Below, in pieces: positions 35,345 to 43,672 of a stretch of DNA of 47,050 nt. The stretch lies in the NCBI GenBank assembly GCA_012837895.1, contig DUQH01000084.1:1-47050 (forward strand), written 5' to 3'. Numbering within the stretch: the first letter of the stretch is position 1; every line of letters starts with the position of its first letter. The translations under genes were made by a program, and so were the position numbers. This DNA is from Candidatus Fermentithermobacillaceae bacterium (GTDB lineage Bacteria; Bacillota; Sulfobacillia; Fermentithermobacillales; Fermentithermobacillaceae). Below the pieces are notes generated by a model. The model was not told where the DNA came from and searched no databases. It saw only the letters and a program-made list of their open reading frames with translations.

Positions 35345-36373
35345 ATGCAGCAGGCCGCGTGTGGCGGCCTCAAAATGTTTTCCGGCTATCCGGGCGGGAT
35401 GGTGTTGTATTTGCATAACCAGATAATCCAGGGTTTGTGTGAGAGGAAGCGGGCCGGCCTGGCAAGGGCTGTAACCCTTGTTGAGAACGGTTCCGAACAT
35501 GCCAGGCACATCCTGGAAGAAGCATATAGACTCAGAGGACATAGCAAGGTCATCGGGATAACAGGATCGCCGGGCGTTGGCAAGTCCACTTTGGTTGACA
35601 GCTTGATCGGTGCCATACGCGAGCGCGGGGATTCAGTCGGAGTGATTGCTGTAGACCCGTCTTCCCCGTTTACCGGCGGGGCCATACTTGGAGACAGGGT
35701 GAGGGTGCGTTCGCGCACCACTGATAACGAAGTCTTCTTCCGCAGTTTGGCCTCAAGGGGATACCTGGGAGGCCTCTCCAGGCATACAGGCGACATAATA
35801 ACCCTTTTTGATGCCTTTGGCTTCGACTATGTGCTGGTTGAAACGGTAGGTACGGGGCAGTCAGAAGTGGATATCATGCGCTATGCCCATTCTGTCCTGG
35901 TTGTGATGGCTCCGGGCTTGGGCGATGATATTCAGGCGATAAAGGCAGGGATTTTGGAAATTGGCGATGTGTTCTGTGTGAACAAAGCCGATCACCCTGA
36001 TGCTGACAGAGCTGTTGCCGTGTTAGAAGCAATGCTGGGCCTCAACAGGCAGTGGCAATGGAAACCCCCTGTTGTCAAGACAGTTGCATCCCAGGGTAAA
36101 GGTGTAGTTGAACTTCTGGGAAAAATCGATGAGCACTTGGAATTCCTCAAGCAGAACGGTTTGCTGGAGGAAAGGGTATCAAGGAGCTACATTGCCGCAC
36201 TGGAAGACAACATAAGGCGAGATACGGTTGACCGTATCCTTACGGAGGCCCGGTTAGACGGTACCCTTGACTTGGTTTTGACGCAGCTGTCGCAGGGCAA
36301 GACGTACCCGGCTGCCGTGGCAAAGCAGCTTATAGGGAAGTACTTGTGCGCTGAGGAAAGTGATAATCAATAG
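35345..36373 (+). CDS. meaB: MeaB/ArgK-type GTPase, mutase chaperone
   Basis: A SIMIBI-class GTPase that guards and reactivates B12-dependent mutases. The P-loop is GSPGVGKST at 74-82; VDPSSPFTGGAILGDRVRV, ETVGTGQSEVD and CVNKAD (NKxD base recognition) follow. The C-terminal dimerisation part is present. The start is uncertain: ATG 35345 sits six bases after the mcmA2 stop with no ribosome site; ATG 35375 and ATG 35399 are in-frame alternatives. The conserved part begins near residue 28, so any of these fit. Confidence 0.93.
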   Translation: MQQAACGGLKMFSGYPGGMVLYLHNQIIQGLCERKRAGLARAVTLVENGSEHARHILEEAYRLRGHSKVIGITGSPGVGKSTLVDSLIGAIRERGDSVGVIAVDPSSPFTGGAILGDRVRVRSRTTDNEVFFRSLASRGYLGGLSRHTGDIITLFDAFGFDYVLVETVGTGQSEVDIMRYAHSVLVVMAPGLGDDIQAIKAGILEIGDVFCVNKADHPDADRAVAVLEAMLGLNRQWQWKPPVVKTVASQGKGVVELLGKIDEHLEFLKQNGLLEERVSRSYIAALEDNIRRDTVDRILTEARLDGTLDLVLTQLSQGKTYPAAVAKQLIGKYLCAEESDNQ

Positions 36374-36500
36374 CATGTACGTCAGCATATGTCAGCATAT
36401 GCCTCAGCATGTACTTTGGCATGTATGTGGGCATGTGCAGGCATCTGAGTTGGCACGTGAGTATGCATGTGAGCCGGCGTGAGCCGGCACATGTGTTGCG
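36374..36500. repeat. Irregular GCATGT-rich repeat tract
   Basis: After meaB the sequence is a run of GCATGT, GCATAT and related hexamers about every 8-14 bases, with exact short tandem copies (GTCAGCATAT twice, GTGAGCCGGC twice). Many are self-complementary (CATATG, GCATGC). It lies before the terminator at 36509. No gene is supported here. Confidence 0.55.
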
Positions 36501-36508
36501 GAGCATGC

Positions 36509-36543
36509 GCCGGGAAGGGCAGCCAGGCTTTTCCCGGCTTTTT
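36509..36543 (+). terminator. Rho-independent terminator of the mmd-meaB unit
   Basis: GCCGGGAA (36509-36516) pairs with TTCCCGGC (36531-36538), with a 14-base loop, and is followed directly by TTTTT. It probably ends the transcript of mmdA to meaB. Confidence 0.8.
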
Positions 36544-36604
36544 GCTTCATTGTGCTTCTTCCTTCTCGCTTCTTGCTCTCTTCATAATATAGGTTCTCTG
36601 GACG

Positions 36605-37041
36605 TGCTCAGGAATTAACCAGATCGCTGCTCCGCCTGGTCCGGACTCGACCATTTCAACGCCGGAACTGGCTCCAAATCAGCCAGAATCGTAGCTTTCA
36701 GTCCCGAACTGGTCTGGAATTGACCAGATCATTGCCTCACGTGGTCGCATCTTAGCCACTTCAGTGTCAGACCTGGTCTCATATTAGCCGAAAGCTTAGG
36801 ATTTTGTCGGGGTCTGGTCAGGAATTGACCAGATTGCCGTGTCACCCGGTCCCATTTTGACCACTTCCGCGCCTGAGCTGGTTCCAGATTAGCCAAAACC
36901 CCAGGATCTGATCCAGAACTGGTCAGGAATTGACCAGATTGCTGCTCCGCCTGGTCCGGACTTGACCACTTCAGCACCGAACCTGGTTCCGGATTAGCCA
37001 CAGTCCTAGGTTCCAGTTTTGACCCGGTTTGGTATCGATCA
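36605..37041. repeat. 105-bp higher-order repeats carrying 12 hyphenated palindromes
   Basis: Four full copies and a decayed fifth copy of a 105-bp unit lie head to tail; GGAATTGACCAGAT-like blocks start at 36611, 36716, 36821 and 36926, exactly 105 apart. Each unit holds three 17-bp palindromes of form TGGYY-N7-RRCCA, at 36605, 36637, 36669, 36710, 36742, 36774, 36815, 36847, 36879, 36920, 36952, 36984, and a decayed one at 37025. Spacing within a unit is 32, 32 and 41 bp. A minus-strand frame stays partly open across units because 105 is a multiple of three, but stops interrupt it. The region lies between the meaB terminator and the HspR-like gene. Confidence 0.9.
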
Positions 37042-37237
37042 TTTTGCCGGTTTTACCGGTGCACCCGCCTCAGAACCGGCATCCGGTTTATTAGTCAATC
37101 AGGTCATTAAGTTGCAGTGACTTGGACATACTCGAATAGTATACAAATTACTTGACTGATTGAGATATAATCACTATTGGTACTCATTAAGAAAGCTATT
37201 CAGTCCGGATAGGTTTCTTGAATAAGGGGATGATTGC

Positions 37238-37609
37238 GTGGCTTACTTTCACGGTCCAGATGAACCGGTATATACCATAAGTGTTGCTGCGCGTCTTCTC
37301 GGTGAGACTCCGCAGTTCCTAAGGCAGATAGAAAACGAAGGGCTTATATCGCCCGCCCGGACCGATTCTAACATCCGCCTGTATTCCAGCAACGATCTCA
37401 GGTTGCTCGCCCGTATAATATACCTTTGGAGACAGTGCGGGATTAATCCGCAAGGTATCCGGGTGATAATCGCGATGGAGGAGGGGGATTCTGACAGCCG
37501 TACACACGTCAGCCGCAGGCCTCAGGATCCGGCAGGCGCCACCAGGCAGGGAAGGCAGAGTGCGGACAGGCGTGAGGCCACAAACGGAATGGTAAAGGAG
37601 GCCCGGTGA
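37238..37609 (+). CDS. HspR-like MerR-family regulator
   Basis: A 123-residue protein with a winged-helix MerR domain: PVYTISVAARLLGETPQFLR is the helix-turn-helix, then QIENEGLISPARTDSNIRLY, the wing, and LLARIIYLWRQCGINPQGIR. This closely fits HspR, the repressor of dnaK operons in Actinobacteria and some other phyla. The C-terminal tail is short and polar. GTG 37238 follows AAGGGGATGA. The order regulator-dnaK-grpE supports the heat-shock role. Upstream, TATAAT at 37166-37171 may be a promoter; no clear HAIR operator (CTTGAGT-N7-ACTCAAG) or CIRCE was found. Confidence 0.82.
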   Translation: MAYFHGPDEPVYTISVAARLLGETPQFLRQIENEGLISPARTDSNIRLYSSNDLRLLARIIYLWRQCGINPQGIRVIIAMEEGDSDSRTHVSRRPQDPAGATRQGRQSADRREATNGMVKEAR

Positions 37610-37674
37610 AGCGTGATGCTGCGGGCCACGATACGCCCGGAGAGACAAACTTGTGATGGTGTGGAGGTGCGTTT

Positions 37675-39603
37675 ATGTCCAAGATTGTAGGTATTGACCT
37701 TGGTACCACCAATTCTGTTATTGCGGTCATGGAAGGCTCTGAGCCAACAGTGATAATCAACGCAGAAGGTTCGCGGACTACGCCTTCTGTTGTGGCGTTC
37801 AGCAAGAAGAAGGAAAAACTGGTAGGCCAGCTTGCCAGGCGCCAAGCTGTACTCAACCCGGAAAACACAATATCGTCAATCAAGAGGTTTGTCGGCCGTC
37901 GCTATGATGAAGTCGAAGTTGAACGGGAGCGTGTGCCCTACAGGATAAAGCGGGGTAAGCATGGCGAAGTCAGGATATATGTGCCTTCCATAGATGAGGA
38001 ACTCACCCCTGAGGAACTGTCAGCCCATGTGTTGAGGAAAATGAAAGAAGATGCTGAAAAACACCTGGGCGAACCGGTCACCAAAGCGGTTATTACAGTC
38101 CCAGCCTACTTCAACGACTCCCAGAGGCAAGCTACAAAGGACGCAGGCCGGATAGCTGGGCTTGAGGTGCTAAGGATTATCAATGAGCCAACAGCTGCTT
38201 CCCTGGCTTATGGGGTAGACAAGAAGCAAAACGAAAAAATCCTCGTGTTCGACCTGGGCGGTGGTACCTTTGACGTATCACTGCTGGAAGTAGGCGACGG
38301 TGTGGTCGAAGTGCTGGCCACGGCCGGCGATACCCATCTTGGGGGCGATGACTACGACCAGAGAATCGTGGACTATGTGGCCGAAGAGTTCAGGAGAGAA
38401 TACGGGATTGACCTGAGGAAAGACAGGCAGGCCCTCCAGCGGCTTATAGAAGCTGCCGAAAAAGCTAAGATCGAGCTTTCACAGGTGCTTGAGACTACCA
38501 TCAGCTTGCCGTTTATCAGTGCAGACAGGGAAGGCCAGCCACTCCACCTGGAGGTCAGGCTCACCAGGGCCAAGTTTGAGGAACTCACTGACGATCTGAC
38601 CAGGAAGTGTGCCGGCCCGGTAAGAAGGGTTCTGGAAGATGCCAAACTCAAGGCAGAAGACTTGGACGAAGTGATCCTGGTCGGCGGTTCCACCAGAATG
38701 CCCAAGATTCAAGAGATGGTAAAAAGTCTTACCGGCAAGGAGCCTAACAGAAGCGTGAACCCTGACGAAGTAGTTGCCATGGGGGCTGCGATCCAGGCAG
38801 GTGTGCTTGCCGGGGACGTAAAGGATATTGTGCTCCTTGACGTGACGCCCCTGACCTTGGGTATTGAGACGCTTGGCGGGGTGATGACGCCTATCATTGA
38901 ACGGAACACGACCATTCCCGTGCGAAAGAGCCAGGTTTTCACAACTACGGCTGACTTCCAGCCGCAAGTTGAGATACACGTGCTCCAAGGTGAACGGCCC
39001 ATGGCGCGTGACAACAGGACCTTGGGAAGGTTTACTCTTTCAGGGATTCCGCCTGCCCCAAGAGGTGTGCCCCAGATCGAAGTATCTTTCGACATAGACG
39101 CCAACGGCATCCTGAATGTGTCAGCGAAAGATAAGGGCACAGGTAAAGAGCAGAAGATTACTATCAAAGCATCTACCCAGCTTCCCAGGGAAGAAGTTGA
39201 CAGGCTTGTGGAAGAAGCTGAAAAGCATGCTGAGGAAGACAGGAAGCAACGGGAGCGGATTGAGACCAGAAACCAACTGGACCAGCTGATATACACAGTT
39301 GAAAAGAGTTTGAAAGATGTCGGGGACAAGATATCATCGGACGATAAGGCCAAGGTAGAGGATGCCTTGTCCGCAGCCAGGGAAGCTCTAAACAGCGATG
39401 ACGCTGACAAAATGAAGAAAGCTTCGGATGAACTCCGGGATGCTGCTGCCAAACTGGCAGAAGAACTCTACAAGCAAGCAGCTCAGGAAGGCCAGGCTTC
39501 CGGCGAAGAAAGCGACGCTGCTTCCTCCGGTAGCGGTGACAAGAAAGACGTGTACGATGCCGAGTTCAAGGAAAAGACCAATGACAAGGAAAGCGGGACT
39601 TAA
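37675..39603 (+). CDS. dnaK: Molecular chaperone DnaK (Hsp70)
   Basis: A 642-residue Hsp70. The ATPase domain begins [15 protein letters not shown], with [37 protein letters not shown] and VGGSTRMP; the substrate domain follows from about 380 ([11 protein letters not shown]), then the helical lid and a Ser/Gly-rich tail ending in [10 protein letters not shown]. It refolds proteins together with GrpE and DnaJ. GGAGGTG lies before the ATG, and grpE starts inside its stop codon. No dnaJ follows. Confidence 0.98.
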   Translation: MSKIVGIDLGTTNSVIAVMEGSEPTVIINAEGSRTTPSVVAFSKKKEKLVGQLARRQAVLNPENTISSIKRFVGRRYDEVEVERERVPYRIKRGKHGEVRIYVPSIDEELTPEELSAHVLRKMKEDAEKHLGEPVTKAVITVPAYFNDSQRQATKDAGRIAGLEVLRIINEPTAASLAYGVDKKQNEKILVFDLGGGTFDVSLLEVGDGVVEVLATAGDTHLGGDDYDQRIVDYVAEEFRREYGIDLRKDRQALQRLIEAAEKAKIELSQVLETTISLPFISADREGQPLHLEVRLTRAKFEELTDDLTRKCAGPVRRVLEDAKLKAEDLDEVILVGGSTRMPKIQEMVKSLTGKEPNRSVNPDEVVAMGAAIQAGVLAGDVKDIVLLDVTPLTLGIETLGGVMTPIIERNTTIPVRKSQVFTTTADFQPQVEIHVLQGERPMARDNRTLGRFTLSGIPPAPRGVPQIEVSFDIDANGILNVSAKDKGTGKEQKITIKASTQLPREEVDRLVEEAEKHAEEDRKQRERIETRNQLDQLIYTVEKSLKDVGDKISSDDKAKVEDALSAAREALNSDDADKMKKASDELRDAAAKLAEELYKQAAQEGQASGEESDAASSGSGDKKDVYDAEFKEKTNDKESGT

Positions 39604-40337
39604 TGCGTATGGATAAGAAGCATAGAGATTCCAATACACCGGAAGTCAACCCTGAGCCCGGGCCCTGCAATCCAGGAAAAACAGAGCGGTATCAAGCCGG
39701 ATATAAGCACGAGCAAGCTGGCAAATGCCCTGATATCAACGGTGAACCTTGCATTCAAGAGGAGGATTCACCTGCGGCAGGACCTGAGATTCCTGCAGAG
39801 GGACCTGGAGCTCCGGCGGCAGAATCAGGAACTCCAGAAGAAGCGCTGAACGAGGTAATCCAAGCACTTACACTTGAACGGGACCAATGGAAGTCCAAAG
39901 CCGCGGAATATTGGGACAGCTACCTCAGGGCTATGTCGGAAATGGACAATTTCAGGAAACGCACTGAAAGGGACATTCATACCAGGATAAACAGGGGCAA
40001 GTCTGAGCTCATACTGCCTTTGTTGGATGTGTTGGACAATTTCGACAGGGCCCTTGCCGCAGGGGAAAAGAACGCCAAAGCAGATCAGGGCAGCGGATTC
40101 AAAGCATTTTACGACGGGGTGGCTCTGATCCGGCGTCAGATCCTGGATGTGCTCGCCAGGGAAGGGGTAGAGCCAATCGAGGACCCGGTAGGCAAGGCTT
40201 TTGACCCAAAGTACCACGAGGCCATGTTTGCCCAAGAGGGCGGCGGGGAGCATGGTACCATAGTCCAAGAGTTCCAGAAGGGATACATGTATAAGGGTGA
40301 AGTCCTCAGACCAAGCAGGGTAAAGGTGATAAGGTAA
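39603..40337 (+). CDS. grpE: Nucleotide exchange factor GrpE
   Basis: A 244-residue GrpE. The first 90 residues are a polar, Pro/Glu-rich N-terminus, longer than in many relatives. The dimer coiled coil (LRAMSEMDNFRKRTERDI) and the C-terminal beta part (VGKAFDPKYHEAMF, VLRPSRVKVI) are typical. ATG 39603 overlaps the dnaK stop as TAATG, so it is translationally coupled. The order dnaK-grpE differs from the usual Bacillota hrcA-grpE-dnaK-dnaJ and resembles Actinobacteria. A hairpin follows, then a convergent gene. Confidence 0.95.
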   Translation: MRMDKKHRDSNTPEVNPEPGPCNPGKTERYQAGYKHEQAGKCPDINGEPCIQEEDSPAAGPEIPAEGPGAPAAESGTPEEALNEVIQALTLERDQWKSKAAEYWDSYLRAMSEMDNFRKRTERDIHTRINRGKSELILPLLDVLDNFDRALAAGEKNAKADQGSGFKAFYDGVALIRRQILDVLAREGVEPIEDPVGKAFDPKYHEAMFAQEGGGEHGTIVQEFQKGYMYKGEVLRPSRVKVIR

Positions 40338-40356
40338 ACATAACCGGGGTAGACAT

Positions 40357-40393
40357 AGCCGGCCTGTCAGAAGGATTGCAGTGCAGGCCGGCT
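40357..40393. terminator. Terminator between grpE and the BadF-type kinase
   Basis: AGCCGGCCTG (40357-40366) and CAGGCCGGCT (40384-40393): a perfect 10-bp stem with a 17-base loop, followed by CTTACTTGACGCCTTTTT. It serves converging genes. Confidence 0.65.
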
Positions 40394-40421
40394 CTTACTT
40401 GACGCCTTTTTCACACCTGTT

Positions 40422-41429
40422 TTACACCTCAGGCATGTCTATTTCCTGTATAGCGGCGATAGCCCTTGCCCTTACTTCTCCTTTGGCGGGCAAGTTACTC
40501 TTCTCGAGCCCCATAAGATAAGCTCCTCCTGCGGGTTCGAGCTCAGGTTTCTTGAGCCTGGCAAACGGCACAAACTTGTGGCAAGACAGTGCAAACGAAT
40601 CACCTAGGAGCGGGCTTACACCTTTTGTGAACAAGCTTCCCACCATCACAATGTCCTGGGGTATCTGCCATGAGCCCAGGGACCTGATCATCCTGCCAAT
40701 GACGTCCCCCATGGCTGTGCCAAGGTTTATCAGTATGTCCATGCAGACCTCATCGCCTTCGTTGGCCAGCTGGAATACGGCCGGCACTATGGCTTCAGCC
40801 TTCATGTAAATCTTGGAGAATTTGCCCTGAACCTCGTACATGTATAGAGACAAATCATCGTAAGACGGGAAATCAAGCAGCGAAAGCACAACTTGCTCCA
40901 AACGTGTCTTGGGTCCTGTACCGTCATTGGACCTGAATGCGTAGTGGAGTGCGCTCCTGATAAGGTCGCCTGCTCCGCCTTCGCCACCCCACTCATAGCC
41001 CATCCCCCTGCCTGTAATCTTCCTGCCGTCAGGTGCAGCTGCTGCAAAATTCGCTCCCGTACCGGCTATCACCACACCACCGTAATTCTCTTCAGTACCT
41101 GAGCGGAAGCCAACCCATGTGTCGTTCACGATCTCGAACTTAAGGCCAGGATATAGTTTTTGAATCCCGGCTGTGAGATTGCGGAAGTCAACAGGGAAAT
41201 CAGCGCCTGCCAGCCCGAACACGGCGTAGTCAAGTTTATCTACGCTAACCCCTGCATGGCCTAATGCTGTCCCTACAGCTGAATTGAGGTTAGCCATTGC
41301 CATTTCAATGCCTGTAACCTGGTAATTTGTCGGCCCTGCCAGGCCCGCGCCCAGAATCCGGCCTGTGTCGTCTCCCACCACAGCCAAGGTCTTGGTTGCT
41401 CCGCCATCAATGCCCAGAATGAAAGGCAT
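40422..41429 (-). CDS. BadF/BadG/BcrA/BcrD-family ATPase, likely N-acetylglucosamine kinase
   Basis: A 335-residue ASKHA-fold protein. Phosphate-binding GIDGGATKTL is at the start, then FGLAGADFP, IVNDTWVGF, GVVIAGTGAN and GYEWGGEGGAGD. This variant is typical of N-acetylglucosamine or other sugar kinases rather than benzoyl-CoA reductase activators, which carry an iron-sulfur cluster; no CxxC pair is seen here. ATG 41429 follows GAAAGGGGGACGG; an ATG further upstream (41486) is less likely. It is the last gene of a minus-strand sugar cluster with a GH4 glycosidase and an LmbE deacetylase. Confidence 0.82.
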   Translation of the reverse strand: MPFILGIDGGATKTLAVVGDDTGRILGAGLAGPTNYQVTGIEMAMANLNSAVGTALGHAGVSVDKLDYAVFGLAGADFPVDFRNLTAGIQKLYPGLKFEIVNDTWVGFRSGTEENYGGVVIAGTGANFAAAAPDGRKITGRGMGYEWGGEGGAGDLIRSALHYAFRSNDGTGPKTRLEQVVLSLLDFPSYDDLSLYMYEVQGKFSKIYMKAEAIVPAVFQLANEGDEVCMDILINLGTAMGDVIGRMIRSLGSWQIPQDIVMVGSLFTKGVSPLLGDSFALSCHKFVPFARLKKPELEPAGGAYLMGLEKSNLPAKGEVRARAIAAIQEIDMPEV

Positions 41430-41507
41430 TTCCGTCCCCCTTTCTATCACTTCTCGTATACTCAAACCCTGTCGGCATCCAATCAAGAATCGTGATCAAG
41501 AGCCCAG

Positions 41508-42836
41508 TCAGAAGCAGGGCAGATTCTTTCCCCTGAATTGAGGTAAGAACTCACTGTTTGCTTCCAGGATGTCTTTCAGCAAGCTAGCTGCTGTCTCTCC
41601 ATCCTGAACCAGGGGATGATTGATCAGGGCTGAAAAAGCTTTCTCAACGCTGCCATGGACTGCTGCCTCAACTGTTAGCTGTTCGTAGCATTTCACTTTC
41701 TGGACCAATCCCAGGACCTCTGCAGGCAGCATTTTTTGTGCCACTGGTTTCGGTCCTGCGCCGTCGACTGCCGACGTAACTTCCACTACTGCGTCTGGCG
41801 GGAGACCGGGCACGGTTCCCTTATTCTCCACGTTGAGCACTTCAAGATGGGGAACATTCCTCACTATGCTGGATATTGAGTTAAGAGCAACGTCAGAGTA
41901 GTATGCGCCGCCCCGTTTCTTGAGATCAGCCGGGAGGGTGTCAAGGGCTTGGTCTGAATACAAGTTGAAGAGCCGTTCTTCGATCTTCATCATCTGGTCA
42001 GCCCTTGTACCTTTGCCAGATGAGATGTCACTTTGTTGCTCTCTAATTGCCTTTAACCGGGGCCAATAGTAGAAGAGGTAGCTGCCTGGGATTACCTTAA
42101 GCTCCCTCACGAAAAATGCGAGGTGCCGGCCCACTTTGATCTTGTCCAGGTATTGTTCAAGCAAAGGCGAGCTCATAACCTGATCCATAACGTCTGCACC
42201 ATCCAGGTACAGCCCGGTGACGAAAGACAGGTGGTTTAACCCTGACACGTCAACGCTCAGCCTTTGATGTTCAACCCCCAAGGCTTGGCTGATTCCCATC
42301 TTGATTGATATGGGTACGTTGCACAAACCGAACACTTTGGCCTGTGTGTGTTTAAGGAGCGCTTCGGTTACAATCCCTGACGGGTTGGTGAAGTTGAGGA
42401 GCCAAGCGTTTGGGCAGGTTCTCTGCATTGCCTCTGCTATGCTGAGGGCGGCGGGAATTGTCCTCAACGCACATGCAAATCCGCCCGGGCCTGTGGTTTC
42501 CTGACCGACTATGCCGTACTTGGCGGGAATGTGTTCGTCTGTCTGCCTGGCTTTCATCCCGCCAACGCGGATCTGGCTTATGACGAAATCCGCGCCTTCA
42601 AGCCCCGGGGCAATATCAGTCCACCTGGTTACCTTGCACGGCATACCGGCCTTCTCAATCATTCTTTGCACGAAACCGCCGACTACTTCCAGTCTATCCC
42701 TGCCTTGGGGAATATCTATGAGTGCCAGGTGTTCCGCCAGGAACTCGTTGTCCTCCCAGCGCTTGATAAGCCCGTCGATGAGCTCAGGGGTATACGATGA
42801 ACCCCCGCCGATCACTGCTAATCTAATGGTTTTCAT
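41508..42836 (-). CDS. GH4 family 6-phospho-beta-glucosidase-like glycosidase
   Basis: An NAD+- and Mn2+-dependent glycosidase that cleaves by an oxidation-elimination route. IRLAVIGGGSSYTPELIDGL binds NAD; NFTNPSGIVTEAL and the metal Cys in GLCNVPI follow, with the His in GLNHLSF and GGAYYSDVAL. The length is about 442 residues. The type is close to CelF/LicH and the neighbours point to amino-sugar disaccharides, so the true substrate may be a chitobiose-type sugar. The start is set at ATG 42836, where family similarity begins; the ribosome site (GGGAGGG) is rather far upstream. Confidence 0.9.
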   Translation of the reverse strand: MKTIRLAVIGGGSSYTPELIDGLIKRWEDNEFLAEHLALIDIPQGRDRLEVVGGFVQRMIEKAGMPCKVTRWTDIAPGLEGADFVISQIRVGGMKARQTDEHIPAKYGIVGQETTGPGGFACALRTIPAALSIAEAMQRTCPNAWLLNFTNPSGIVTEALLKHTQAKVFGLCNVPISIKMGISQALGVEHQRLSVDVSGLNHLSFVTGLYLDGADVMDQVMSSPLLEQYLDKIKVGRHLAFFVRELKVIPGSYLFYYWPRLKAIREQQSDISSGKGTRADQMMKIEERLFNLYSDQALDTLPADLKKRGGAYYSDVALNSISSIVRNVPHLEVLNVENKGTVPGLPPDAVVEVTSAVDGAGPKPVAQKMLPAEVLGLVQKVKCYEQLTVEAAVHGSVEKAFSALINHPLVQDGETAASLLKDILEANSEFLPQFRGKNLPCF

Positions 42837-42880
42837 GTTTCTAAGACGTTGGTGTCCCTCCCTTCCAGACAAGGTCATAA

Positions 42881-43624
42881 TCAAGCTTCCCACGTGTCTA
42901 CCATAACATGAAGGTGAGTAGTGGTGAGTACCTTGAATGCTTCTCCTACCCTGGCGTTTGCATTGCTCCCGTATTCTCTTGACTTGGCCAGTATCAGCGG
43001 GTAGAACATGTCCCAGGTGGGGCCGGGGAATTGAGACCTATGGCATTTTATTGCCTCAAGCTTCTTTTCCCATGTGGCGTCGATACCAATGAAGGTATTC
43101 GGCTTGAGCGACAGTGCCAGGGCGATTCCGGTTACCTGCCATGGGACAAGGCCGTGCTCCATGTCTTCAGGTTGAATCATTGGCAATCCGGCAAAAAGGC
43201 AAGCCTCTACTGCGGCCATTGAGGCCCTGCGGTGATCAGGATGTGCCTCATAGGGAAGCCACGGGTCCAGGCTGATTACGAAATCAGGCTGGACTTCCCT
43301 GATGAGCGAAATCAGTGGCTCCCGTACTGTTTCAGGCTTAGGCACCTCTGTGTCCTGAAAACCAAGCCATATTATGTCTGCAACCCCAAGCACCTTTCCG
43401 GCTTGTTCCTGTTCAGCCCTCCTGATCGCAGCAACTTGAGCTTCTGAAAAGCCAGGTTCAAGGCCTCCCTTGGCCCCATCTGTCACCATGGCATAAGTGA
43501 TTTTGGCACCTTTTTCAGCCAGGAGCGCGATGGTTCCTCCCGCCGCGATCTCTGCGTCGTCAGGGTGGGGTGATACCACCAGCACATTTTGTGCCTGTTT
43601 GAGGTCGGGGATTGGGATGTACAC
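42881..43624 (-). CDS. LmbE/PIG-L family N-acetylglucosaminyl deacetylase
   Basis: A 247-residue zinc enzyme of the LmbE fold, which removes acetyl groups from N-acetylglucosamine in small molecules. The metal and catalytic motif PHPDDAE is at 19-25, and the second HPDHR motif near the middle supplies the third ligand. VTDGAKGG is typical. GAAAGGAGGGA lies before the GTG start at 43624. Next to a GH4 enzyme and a GlcNAc-type kinase it may deacetylate chitobiose or a related sugar; bacillithiol synthesis is less likely without bshA or bshC. Confidence 0.87.
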   Translation of the reverse strand: MYIPIPDLKQAQNVLVVSPHPDDAEIAAGGTIALLAEKGAKITYAMVTDGAKGGLEPGFSEAQVAAIRRAEQEQAGKVLGVADIIWLGFQDTEVPKPETVREPLISLIREVQPDFVISLDPWLPYEAHPDHRRASMAAVEACLFAGLPMIQPEDMEHGLVPWQVTGIALALSLKPNTFIGIDATWEKKLEAIKCHRSQFPGPTWDMFYPLILAKSREYGSNANARVGEAFKVLTTTHLHVMVDTWEA

Positions 43625-43672
43625 TGCAACTTCCCTCCTTTCGCCGGGTGTTTCACCGGATGTCTGTGTATG

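Noticed and set aside
36409-36618. A 69-residue plus-strand gene after meaB
   Set aside because: It is made largely from the GCATGT repeat tract and runs through the terminator at 36509-36543; no ribosome site.
36729-37001. A real gene for a 90-residue repeat protein on the minus strand
   Set aside because: No ribosome site is seen, stops interrupt the same frame in the neighbouring unit, and the frame is explained by the 105-bp repeat length.
36605-37041. CRISPR array
   Set aside because: There are no unique spacers between conserved repeats; the whole 105-bp unit is repeated, the period is too long and no cas genes are nearby.
37081-37237. HAIR or CIRCE heat-shock operator upstream of the HspR-like gene
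   Set aside because: Only half-site-like pieces (CTTGACT, ACTCGAA, TTGGTACTC) occur, with wrong spacing or orientation.
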